A stretch of DNA of 64,000 nucleotides from Saccharophagus degradans 2-40 (lineage in GTDB: Bacteria > Pseudomonadota > Gammaproteobacteria > Pseudomonadales > Cellvibrionaceae). The notes under the pieces are model-generated. The model was not told where the DNA came from, ran no database searches, and saw only the letters and a list, made by a program, of their open reading frames with translations. Below are positions 1-7,159 of this stretch, piece by piece; the first letter of the stretch is position 1, and every line of letters starts with the position of its first letter. The stretch lies in the NCBI RefSeq assembly GCF_000013665.1, contig NC_007912.1:4333501-4397500 (forward strand), given 5' to 3'. Made by a program: the position numbers and the translations under genes.

Positions 1-131
1 TTTTGCATATCGTGTACAAGCAATACCGCTTTATTTGCATCTAGCGGCCAACTCACGCGATTGCCATATTCCTCATTGGTCGCTTTCACTTGACCTGTTA
101 ATGAATAATTATTTATTTTAGGGATTGCCAT
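1..131 (-). CDS. entB: Isochorismatase (EntB/DhbB/VibB-type), N-terminal fragment
   Basis: This gene starts at the ATG at 131 and runs off the left edge, so only 43 codons are visible. They read MAIPKINNYSLTG..., then a segment ending SWPLDANKAVLLVHDMQ, the typical N-terminus of siderophore isochorismatases, which hydrolyse isochorismate to 2,3-dihydro-2,3-dihydroxybenzoate. The first catalytic Asp of the family lies in the HDMQ motif. An AGAGG ribosome site sits about 6 bases before the ATG. It lies 47 bases downstream of the DHB-AMP ligase gene on the same strand, so it is the third gene of the operon. Whether a C-terminal aryl-carrier domain is present cannot be seen. Confidence 0.85.
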   Translation of the reverse strand, partial: MAIPKINNYSLTGQVKATNEEYGNRVSWPLDANKAVLLVHDMQ

Positions 132-178
132 AATCGCCTCTGCTAATTGTTTTTTAAGATAAACGACAATACGAGATA

Positions 179-1870
179 TCAAGCTAGCTGCTGAATATTT
201 TCCAGCGTTTCGCGCAAGGCTTTTTTACTAACCTTGCCGAACTTGGTGGTTGGAAATACTTCTACACACACCACCCTGTCGGGTAGCTTATATTCAGCAA
301 CACCAATTTCTCGCAGATAGCGCCGCAGCGCCGGTAGCGTTATTGCTTGTTGATTAGAAATTGCATTAACACCTTGTGGGTATGCCTGCTGCTTATTCTT
401 AATTACAAATGCACAGGTCTTTTCACCCAGTACGGAATCTTTCATCGCTACCACGGCAGCATCTGATATGCCCGGATGCCCCACGAGCAACTCCTCAAGC
501 TCGGCTGCAGATATTTTTTCACCGCCGCGATTTATTTGGTCTTTTGCCCTACCCTCTACAACGACGTAACCCTCTTCGGTTAACCGCACTAGGTCGCCTG
601 TGCGGTAAAAACCATCGGGAGTAAAAGCCGTAGCATTGTGCTCGGACGCGTTGTAGTAGCCGCGAATGGTGTAAGGCCCGCGGGTGAGCAAATGCCCTAC
701 CTCGCCATTAACCACTGGCGTATCGTCGTTAGCAACAACTTTTATTTCGTCTTCACTCGAAAGCGGGCACCCTTGGGTAAACAGGGTTTTGTCTGGGCCA
801 TCGTGTAAACGGGTGTAATTAACTAAACCTTCGGCCATACCAAAAACTTGCTGTAGCTTGCAGTTAAAAATGGCCACTATTTGCTTAGCCAGCACACTGG
901 TTAATTTTGCGCCGCCAACTTGCACCACTTGCAAACTATTGGTATCCACTCTATTTTTTTGTGCAAACTGCAGCCAAGCATTAGCCAAAGGCGGCACCAG
1001 CGCCACGGTAGTAACACGCTGTTTGGCGATAATAGGCAGCACCCTATCTGGCGCCACTTGCTCACTTAAAATGACCGTTGCGCCGGCATATAGCGCACCC
1101 AATACGCCAGCAGAACTTAAAGTAAAGTTATGCGCTGCCGGCAGCACGCACAGGTAAACAGATTCGTTGGTTAAACCTGTAACTGCAGCGCTTTCGCGCA
1201 CGCTATAAAAATAGTCGTCGTGTGTACGCGGAATTAATTTAGGCAAATTGGTGGTACCACCAGAAAGCTGTAGTAACGCTAAGCTTTGGCCGTTATCCAC
1301 TACCGGCAACGAAGCCTTACTTTTAGCACCCAGTTCACCAGCGCGTTTTACATCGTCTAGTGAATAAAACTCTTGCCCATCGCCGGCTACAAACACATGC
1401 TTGAGTTGCGTTAATGCACACACGTTGCGTGCCAGCGCACGGTAATCAAATCCGCCTGCATGATCGGCGCAAATATAAGCAACCGCTTGCGACTCGGTAC
1501 AAAAATGTTTCAGCTCTTGCTCTCTATGCGCCGGCAATGCCATTACGGGCACGGCTCCTAGCGCAAATAAAGCAAACAGTGTTTCTACAAATTCAATTCG
1601 GTTGGGGAATTGCAATACAACGTTATCGCCCGTGCGAATACCCAACTGATACAGGCCTTGGGCCAACGCCAAACTATTAGTTTTTAATTGGCCGTAGGTA
1701 AGCTGTTTGTTATCGTCAATGACTGCAAGCTTATCTGCTACGCGACTGTCGCTTAGAATGTGAAACATATTTTTATTAAGCCATAGGCCTAAAGTGCGAT
1801 AGCGGTTTGCTTCGGCTTCTGGCCACGGCGTAAATAAATTACTGGAAGAAGAAACGGCTTGCTTACACAT
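179..1870 (-). CDS. entE: 2,3-dihydroxybenzoate-AMP ligase (EntE/DhbE family)
   Basis: A 563-residue stand-alone adenylation enzyme that activates 2,3-dihydroxybenzoate with ATP and loads it on an aryl-carrier domain during catechol-siderophore assembly. Visible motifs are the phosphate-binding core LSGGTTNLPKLIPRTH (about residue 200), YRTGDLV, GRAKDQINRGGEKISAAE (the hinge and aryl-acid-ligase signature) and the C-terminal lysine motif PTTKFGKVSKKALRE. Length fits the family (about 540 aa). Its ATG overlaps the end of the isochorismate synthase gene by 8 bases (ATGTGTAA), which indicates translational coupling; GAGGAGG lies just upstream. The family assignment is firm. The aryl substrate (DHB rather than salicylate) is inferred from the neighbouring isochorismatase. 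Confidence 0.92.
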   Translation of the reverse strand: MCKQAVSSSSNLFTPWPEAEANRYRTLGLWLNKNMFHILSDSRVADKLAVIDDNKQLTYGQLKTNSLALAQGLYQLGIRTGDNVVLQFPNRIEFVETLFALFALGAVPVMALPAHREQELKHFCTESQAVAYICADHAGGFDYRALARNVCALTQLKHVFVAGDGQEFYSLDDVKRAGELGAKSKASLPVVDNGQSLALLQLSGGTTNLPKLIPRTHDDYFYSVRESAAVTGLTNESVYLCVLPAAHNFTLSSAGVLGALYAGATVILSEQVAPDRVLPIIAKQRVTTVALVPPLANAWLQFAQKNRVDTNSLQVVQVGGAKLTSVLAKQIVAIFNCKLQQVFGMAEGLVNYTRLHDGPDKTLFTQGCPLSSEDEIKVVANDDTPVVNGEVGHLLTRGPYTIRGYYNASEHNATAFTPDGFYRTGDLVRLTEEGYVVVEGRAKDQINRGGEKISAAELEELLVGHPGISDAAVVAMKDSVLGEKTCAFVIKNKQQAYPQGVNAISNQQAITLPALRRYLREIGVAEYKLPDRVVCVEVFPTTKFGKVSKKALRETLENIQQLA

Positions 1871-3128
1871 GCACTTCCTCCTCGCTTACCTTGCTTTTGG
1901 TTTGCTTAGGCACCCGCTCTTTAACAGGCTTGACCCCAAACGCATTAAGTACCGTGTTAAATTTAGCGGCGGTCTCTGCATATTCTTTTTCTGCGCATGA
2001 ACCTGCAACCACACCCGCACCGGCATACACACGCACACGATGATTAAATACTTCGGCACAACGTATGGTAATTGCCCATTCGCCATCGCCCTGCGCATTA
2101 CACCAACCAACAATACCGGTAAAAAAATCTCGCGGGTACTGCTCTAATTTTTTTATCGCTTGCTTAGCGTCTGCCACTGGGTAACCACCCACCGCCGGCG
2201 TAGGGTGTAAGGCGAGCGCCAGTGCGAGCGACGAGAGCGTTTCATCATTAAGCTCGGCTGTAATATGAGTACCAAGGTGCCACATGGTGGCGGTAGACAT
2301 AAGCGAAGGCGTACGCGGTACGCGCAAGCTTTTACAAAATGGACGCAGGGATTTTTCTATCGCATCTACAACAACTCGATGCTCGTATAAGTCCTTCGCC
2401 GACTGCAGTAACCCATCTGCTTTTTGAGCATCTTCGCTGGGGTTTTCGCTGCGAGCTATTGAACCCGCTAGCGGATGAATATGAATATCTTTACCCGACT
2501 TAGATAAAAGTAATTCTGGGCTTGCACCAATTAATACGCGGTTGCCCACTACTGTTGCTGGCGCAGCCGCATTTAACGGCACCGCAAATGTATAGCCCAA
2601 TGGGTTTTTTACAGCCAGCGATTTAAGTGCAAGCGGAATATTTGGTGCAGACTCAAATTGCACATCCAGCGCGCGCGACAACACCACTTTTTGCAGCGGT
2701 GTTTGCTCAAAAAGAGTAAGCGCTTCGTTCACACTATTTTTAAATACTTGCCCACTGGGCACTGGCGTTATACGGTGAGCACCGGCTTGGCTTGGGTTAA
2801 ACGCAATGCCGCCACTAGCATCACCACTAGCAAAAGGCATTTTTGTTTGGCGAATTACATTGTTACAAACCCGCAATGCGCTTGCGTCTTCGCCATCGAA
2901 ACCTATTGCGCCCATTATTATTGGGTCGGCAAACCCCAACTGCTTAGCAATGCTAAGTGATTCTTGTGCGCGCTGGGCAATATCACCAACGCGTTCAGAA
3001 ACCAATTGAGCAAACGGTGGCTTGGCTAACAGGCTGTGCGAAGGTGACGAAAAATAGAGGCTGCTGTACTGTGAATAAAGGTCGAGCAGGTCATCATAGC
3101 GCTGTGCAACATTTTGCGTAGTGTCCAT
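1863..3128 (-). CDS. entC: Isochorismate synthase (EntC/DhbC/MenF family)
   Basis: This enzyme converts chorismate to isochorismate, the first committed step to 2,3-dihydroxybenzoate. Family landmarks are LSRALDVQF, the segment around IGASPELLLSKSG, HPLAGSIARS, LMSTATMWHLGTHI, LHPTPAVGGYP and the C-terminal TGIVGWCNAQGDGEWAITIR, AGAGVVAGS. The open frame extends to a TTG at 3185, but the ATG at 3128 has GGAG six bases upstream and gives a normal-length protein of about 421 residues, so I take it as the start. It is the first gene of the operon entC-entE-entB, with a Fur-like site about 110 bases upstream. No entA-type dehydrogenase lies next to it in this window; it may be further along the operon. 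Confidence 0.9.
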   Translation of the reverse strand: MDTTQNVAQRYDDLLDLYSQYSSLYFSSPSHSLLAKPPFAQLVSERVGDIAQRAQESLSIAKQLGFADPIIMGAIGFDGEDASALRVCNNVIRQTKMPFASGDASGGIAFNPSQAGAHRITPVPSGQVFKNSVNEALTLFEQTPLQKVVLSRALDVQFESAPNIPLALKSLAVKNPLGYTFAVPLNAAAPATVVGNRVLIGASPELLLSKSGKDIHIHPLAGSIARSENPSEDAQKADGLLQSAKDLYEHRVVVDAIEKSLRPFCKSLRVPRTPSLMSTATMWHLGTHITAELNDETLSSLALALALHPTPAVGGYPVADAKQAIKKLEQYPRDFFTGIVGWCNAQGDGEWAITIRCAEVFNHRVRVYAGAGVVAGSCAEKEYAETAAKFNTVLNAFGVKPVKERVPKQTKSKVSEEEVHV

Positions 3129-3241
3129 TTTCGGCTCCAGGTAATTTTGATACGAAGCAACCTGTCGTTCACAGGCTGTTTGCAATTGCAGCGAGCCGCG
3201 AAAATGGCTTTAATGCCAGCTCTGCGTTCACCGCCTCAAGT

Positions 3242-3260
3242 GATAATGATTCTTATTAAG
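3242..3260. promoter_or_regulatory. Candidate Fur box between siderophore operon and PPTase gene
   Basis: GATAATGATTCTTATTAAG matches the 19-base Fur consensus GATAATGATAATCATTATC at 14 positions, with the left half-site perfect. It lies in the divergent intergenic region between the isochorismate synthase and the phosphopantetheinyl transferase genes, placed to repress both under iron-replete conditions. Iron control is inferred from site and context. Confidence 0.65.
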
Positions 3261-3398
3261 AATTATACTCATTTGCAGATTCTAGGCAGTGCTATTGGTT
3301 ATGCTAAATCGTCAAAGTTGTATGAGACCCTGCGACTTGAAAACCACAATTAATTTTTAACGCCAAAATTTGATAAAAGTTACTTTAACTGGAACACC

Positions 3399-4127
3399 AT
3401 GCAACTGATTGATACCTCATTTTCTGTCCCGCTGCTTGGCCAATGCGAACTTTTGCTCTGCCACTTTTACCCACAACACTGGGATGCAAACACCCCCAAG
3501 CAATATCAAATAGATGTGCCGCAATACTTGTTAGAAAAAGCGGTAGATAAACGTTTAGCGGAATATGTAGCCGGCCGGCATTTAGCAAAAACCTTATTAC
3601 AAAGGCTTAATATTGGCGCGCAAGTAGAGCGCGACGAAAAAACACGCGCCCCAATTTGGCCACAAGGTATTGTTGGCTCCATTAGCCACTCGAAGGGTAT
3701 CGCTGCCTGCGCCGTACAAAGGCAAACAAAAATTGCGGGCATTGGTATTGATATAGAGCATTGGACACCAGCCAAAACCGCAGCATCAATAAGTAAAGAA
3801 GTTTGGCTACCAGAAGAACAACACTTACTTAACCACATTGATTGGTCTTTCGAGCAAGCGTTAACAGTTGTGTTTTCTGCCAAGGAGGCGCTCTATAAAG
3901 CGCTGCACCCGCAGGTTGGGAAGTTTTTTGGGTTTAAGGCGGCACGATTGTGCCTGCAAAGCGGAGACAGTAATTCAGGCAGCCTATGCTTTGAATTAAC
4001 AGAGCACTTACATACTGCAGTACCCAAAGGCGCAGTTTTTAAGCTTGCGTATTATTGCAGCGATGACTGGGTAGTAACAGGTATTGAGTTAGAACATAAA
4101 AAGCAGGCACAAAAAAGCCGCGATTAG
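3399..4127 (+). CDS. entD: 4'-phosphopantetheinyl transferase, EntD type
   Basis: This enzyme transfers the phosphopantetheine arm of CoA onto carrier domains of non-ribosomal peptide synthetases, here presumably those of the adjacent catechol-siderophore pathway. The 242-residue sequence carries EntD-family landmarks: EYVAGRHLAKTLL, APIWPQGIVGSISHSKG, the metal-binding GIGIDIEHW and the C-terminal FSAKEALYKALHPQ. It is divergent from the entCEB-like operon across a Fur-like site. Its TAG stop codon falls in the loop of the terminator hairpin that follows. It could also serve other carrier proteins in the cell. Confidence 0.88.
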   Translation: MQLIDTSFSVPLLGQCELLLCHFYPQHWDANTPKQYQIDVPQYLLEKAVDKRLAEYVAGRHLAKTLLQRLNIGAQVERDEKTRAPIWPQGIVGSISHSKGIAACAVQRQTKIAGIGIDIEHWTPAKTAASISKEVWLPEEQHLLNHIDWSFEQALTVVFSAKEALYKALHPQVGKFFGFKAARLCLQSGDSNSGSLCFELTEHLHTAVPKGAVFKLAYYCSDDWVVTGIELEHKKQAQKSRD

Positions 4128-4141
4128 AACGCGGCTTTTTT
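4111..4141 (+). terminator. Bidirectional intrinsic terminator overlapping the PPTase stop codon
   Basis: Six A, the stem GCCGCG, loop ATTAGAA, the stem CGCGGC, then six T. It has U-tracts in both directions and lies between the convergent PPTase and TonB-domain genes. The TAG stop of the PPTase (4125-4127) lies within the loop. Confidence 0.85.
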
Positions 4142-4165
4142 AAATATAAATTAATTTAAATTACA

Positions 4166-5461
4166 TTAAATAGGTAAGCGATAATTTAACAACACCGAAA
4201 AGGAGAAGGTATCGCCACTAATTTCCTCTGGCATAGCGGGAAACACACCGGCCTTTTCAATTGCCTCTAACGCTTGCTGATTAAACATTTTATATTTCGA
4301 TTCTGTTTCTAGCTCAGCCGCCATCACAGTGCCATTGCGGTTTATTGTTAAATAGACACGCACTTCGTCCTCTAAGCGCCGCTGAAACGCTTGGCGTGGA
4401 ATAGATTGCTGCTGAATCAAGTGCTTAGATAGTTGATCGTAATATTTTTGTCTAACCAATAAACCGCCCGCATCCAAGCCTTCCATTGTTTCATCGTCGG
4501 ACTCTAACTCTACTACCGTCTCTGCAGTTGTAACTGGGGCTACAACTTTAGACGCAGCAACAACTTGTTTGGGCGGCTCTGCAACTTGTTTAGGTGGTTC
4601 TACAGCTTTTGGCTCAACTTGCTTCGGCTCTAGCTGCTTTTTCTCCTCTTGTTTTACAGCCTCTACCATTTGGGACGCAACAGGTTTGTCCGCCACTTTT
4701 GCCACAGGCTTTGGCCGCTCAACCGGCGCAGGCGCCTTTTTAGGAACAACAGGTGTTTGCACAGGGGCTTTAACCAGTGCAGCTTTTACCACTTCGGCTT
4801 TGGGCTGTACTTGCTCTACCGGCTCTGGCTTAGCAGGTACTTTTGTCCACGCGACAATTTCTTCTCGGCGATCGGCACTTGGCGTAACTGCATTAAAGCG
4901 TGCCAACAAGGTTTTATCTATAACTGCAGGGCTGAGTAAGCTAGCCTTTAAATTAGATGAAATAGGCACGTCACCAACCCAACATGCGAGCAATAAACGG
5001 AAAAAGTCACCCGATTTAATTACCCCTAATGCCACGCCATTAACGCTTACTTCCATGCCTCTATCTGGGCGGTAATCAAACACAATTCGGTCGCCATCAA
5101 TAAAGCGGCCTTTAAACATTTTATTAAACTGGGCTAGGCTTTCTAATTGTGCTTCTACCACGTCAGATGTATTGCTTACCGTCATGCTCTCTAGCCACAT
5201 AGTGACAAATCTGCGCTGCGATAATCGCTTTGTAGTAACGCGAATCTCCATTCGAGCAGGCGTGTCTTTCTCGAGTAACGGCGCGGCTTCAATGGTGGGC
5301 GAGCTCGTATACAACACAGCCAAAAATTGCTCAACACTCAATGCATGGTAAGCCGCCACCCCATTTACTTGATTAGCATGAGTAGAGGCAGATGCCCCCC
5401 AAATAGACAACGCCACCAATATAAACGGAATGTAACTACCCTTTAACTTCAACACATTCAT
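4166..5461 (-). CDS. Chalcone-isomerase-like domain fused to a TonB C-terminal domain
   Basis: A 431-residue protein with an N-terminal signal peptide or anchor (hydrophobic SYIPFILVALSIWGASAS, possible cleavage after THA). Residues about 35-190 resemble the bacterial chalcone-isomerase-like domain (Chalcone_3 family): FIDGDRIVFDYRPDRGMEVS, VNGVALG, SGDFFRLLLACWVGDVPIS. A Pro/Lys/Glu/Val-rich linker (about 205-320) of the kind that spans the periplasm in TonB follows. The last 80 residues (EDEVRVYLTINRNGTVMAAE ... FSFSVLLNYRLPI) fit a TonB C-terminal domain. It lies 11 bases after the coiled-coil gene, so the two are an operon. Function is unknown; a periplasm-spanning adaptor or energy-coupling role is inferred. 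The fusion itself is the odd feature. Confidence 0.72.
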   Translation of the reverse strand: MNVLKLKGSYIPFILVALSIWGASASTHANQVNGVAAYHALSVEQFLAVLYTSSPTIEAAPLLEKDTPARMEIRVTTKRLSQRRFVTMWLESMTVSNTSDVVEAQLESLAQFNKMFKGRFIDGDRIVFDYRPDRGMEVSVNGVALGVIKSGDFFRLLLACWVGDVPISSNLKASLLSPAVIDKTLLARFNAVTPSADRREEIVAWTKVPAKPEPVEQVQPKAEVVKAALVKAPVQTPVVPKKAPAPVERPKPVAKVADKPVASQMVEAVKQEEKKQLEPKQVEPKAVEPPKQVAEPPKQVVAASKVVAPVTTAETVVELESDDETMEGLDAGGLLVRQKYYDQLSKHLIQQQSIPRQAFQRRLEDEVRVYLTINRNGTVMAAELETESKYKMFNQQALEAIEKAGVFPAMPEEISGDTFSFSVLLNYRLPI

Positions 5462-5472
5462 AATAGGTTTCT

Positions 5473-6477
5473 TTATTGAGCGATTAGAGACTTCTTAAAT
5501 AAAAACAATTCAGGCTTAGAAAGCGAAGAAACATCAAAGATAAACACATATTCGGCTTGATCATCCGCTTCGGGAATTGTGTGCCAGTAGTCTTTATTAA
5601 ATAATGCAAAACGCTGGCTGCCGGCACGTACTTTTTTGGTAAGCATATATAGATCGTCACCTAAGTAATCCATATCGCTTTTACCAAATGAATTTTTTGC
5701 TACCAACTCTACTTCCACTAAAGGTGCAGAATCGATTTCACCTTTAGCCTTATCGGCTTCTAGCTCGGCAATATAGGTGCGCGCGTAACGTATATCTTGT
5801 TCGCTCGCGTTTGATAAGTAGGGCCAAGTACCAACCCCTGCCGCTTGCTCAGTTGGCTCTTTAGCTTTAGGAGCCTCGGTTTTAACGACTTGGGTGTTAG
5901 CCGCTTCCGCTTTAGCAGCCACTGGCGTTGCCACCTCTGCCGCTTTCGCTGGTGCAGATACACTTTGCGCAACTTGCACATTAGTAGAGGCCGCTACTTT
6001 TTTACGGGCCAATTCATCGCGTTTACTGCTTAGCTCACTAATAACAAATTCCAAATCTTTCTGCTGTTTAGTAAGGTTTTGATAAGCCTGCTCGGCTGCA
6101 GCCACAGATTGCTCAGACTCCTCTTTGCGCCCGGTGTAGCGCTTAACGCGCGCCTCAAAACGGTTGTAGCGAATAGAAGCCAATACCGATTCACGCATTG
6201 CGGTTTCATCTGGGTTTGTTTCAGCGGCAAGAAGTTTCGCTTTCATTTCGCGCTCAGCCTCTACTAGGCTTTGCGTCGCCTCTTCCAAACCTTCTGCATG
6301 GCGAGCTAAATTCGCCTGCTCATCGGCTAACACAGCAGCAGCGGCATCAACTTTCTTAGTGAGTGCAGCAAGCTCTTGTTGCTTTTGTTGCAGTGTTTGA
6401 CTTAATACTGGGTCTGGCGCGGCATTTACGGTTGATATCCACACAAAAAATATGCTGCTCAGGACGAAGCGATACAT
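5473..6477 (-). CDS. Secreted coiled-coil protein of unknown function
   Basis: I do not recognise this family. From the ATG at 6477 it has a clear signal peptide (MYRFVLSSIFFVWISTVNA, then APDP). Next is a long Gln/Glu/Ala-rich region predicted to form coiled coil (about residues 20-165), an Ala/Lys/Glu low-complexity stretch (about 165-215), and a compact C-terminal domain of about 110 residues containing DIRYARTYIAELEAD and YWHTIPEADDQAEYVFIFD. The frame is open to an ATG at 6504, but the internal ATG has a GAGAGAA ribosome site and begins the signal peptide. It is transcribed just ahead of the TonB-domain fusion, with which it probably works in the periplasm. Confidence 0.6.
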   Translation of the reverse strand: MYRFVLSSIFFVWISTVNAAPDPVLSQTLQQKQQELAALTKKVDAAAAVLADEQANLARHAEGLEEATQSLVEAEREMKAKLLAAETNPDETAMRESVLASIRYNRFEARVKRYTGRKEESEQSVAAAEQAYQNLTKQQKDLEFVISELSSKRDELARKKVAASTNVQVAQSVSAPAKAAEVATPVAAKAEAANTQVVKTEAPKAKEPTEQAAGVGTWPYLSNASEQDIRYARTYIAELEADKAKGEIDSAPLVEVELVAKNSFGKSDMDYLGDDLYMLTKKVRAGSQRFALFNKDYWHTIPEADDQAEYVFIFDVSSLSKPELFLFKKSLIAQ

Positions 6478-6504
6478 TGAATTCTCTCTAGCTAGGGGGT
6501 TCAT

Positions 6505-6980
6505 TTAAGGCGGCGCAAGATACCACAAGATCAAAATTTGTGCAGCGACCAAAGTAGTATAGAAAACATTCAAATACGTACAATTAGAAATAACGTATGC
6601 ATTTTATATGTTTTACCGACCTAAAAACGTACAAATACGCGCCAAAAAGGGATGTTAATCACACTTTCTTAGTAAAAAGCGTTATTGGCGCCAAATTCAC
6701 CACCTATGCTAGCAGCCAACGCCGCGAAGCAGTATCGGCCAAATGGCTTAGGCCAAATTTTAAACAGGTACTACCGCGTATATCACACTTGGCTGCGAGG
6801 ATAATAATTCTAGGAAGTAATACTGGCGCAACATGAACATGATAGTCCGCCCTAAGGCAAAACGGCGCCGTTTACACCCCAATATAACCACGCTCATTTT
6901 GACGTCAGCCCGCACCCTCTTTGGCCCTAAGCTGAAGCGAAGAATTCAAAAACTGCCCTAAGTGCGCTATGATTCGCGCG
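6505..6980. other. Intergenic region upstream of the TPP riboswitch
   Basis: About 475 bases without a convincing gene. It must hold the promoters of the divergent coiled-coil operon and of the thiamine operon. A 79-codon frame at 6597-6836 has no ribosome site or recognisable domain and is not called. Apart from A+T-rich stretches I see nothing specific. Confidence 0.4.
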
Positions 6981-6982
6981 CT

Positions 6983-7074
6983 CCTTAGGGGAGGCTGCGA
7001 AGCCTGAGACTAGTACTTATGTGCTTATACCCTTCGAACCTGATCCGGTTAGTACCGGCGTAGGAATAGGATAA
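6983..7074 (+). ncRNA. TPP riboswitch (THI element)
   Basis: The conserved thi-box elements appear in order: GGGGAGGCTGCGAAGCCTGAGA (P2 arm with the CTGAGA bulge that contacts the pyrimidine ring; 6988-7009), then ACCCTTCGAACCTGATCCGG (7030-7049), then GTTAGTACCGGCGTAGGAA (7047-7066; closing arm that binds the pyrophosphate). It precedes the TonB-dependent receptor by about 85 bases. That spacer contains a perfect 14-base self-complementary element at 7093-7106, which can form a hairpin and may be part of the expression platform. TPP presumably represses the downstream salvage operon. Confidence 0.95.
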
Positions 7075-7159
7075 AAACTATAGGCAACTTAACAACTTCG
7101 AAGTTGCTCCCCCACGCATACAGCCGGGCCCTTGATCTTACCAATATAAAGGACCTGAC

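Noticed and set aside
4569..5075. 168-codon plus-strand frame rich in Ser/Thr/Phe/Gly
   Set aside because: Antisense of the Pro/Lys-rich spacer of the TonB fusion; unlike a real protein and without a start signal.
6597..6836. 79-codon frame upstream of the TPP riboswitch
   Set aside because: No ribosome site, no recognisable domain, atypical composition.
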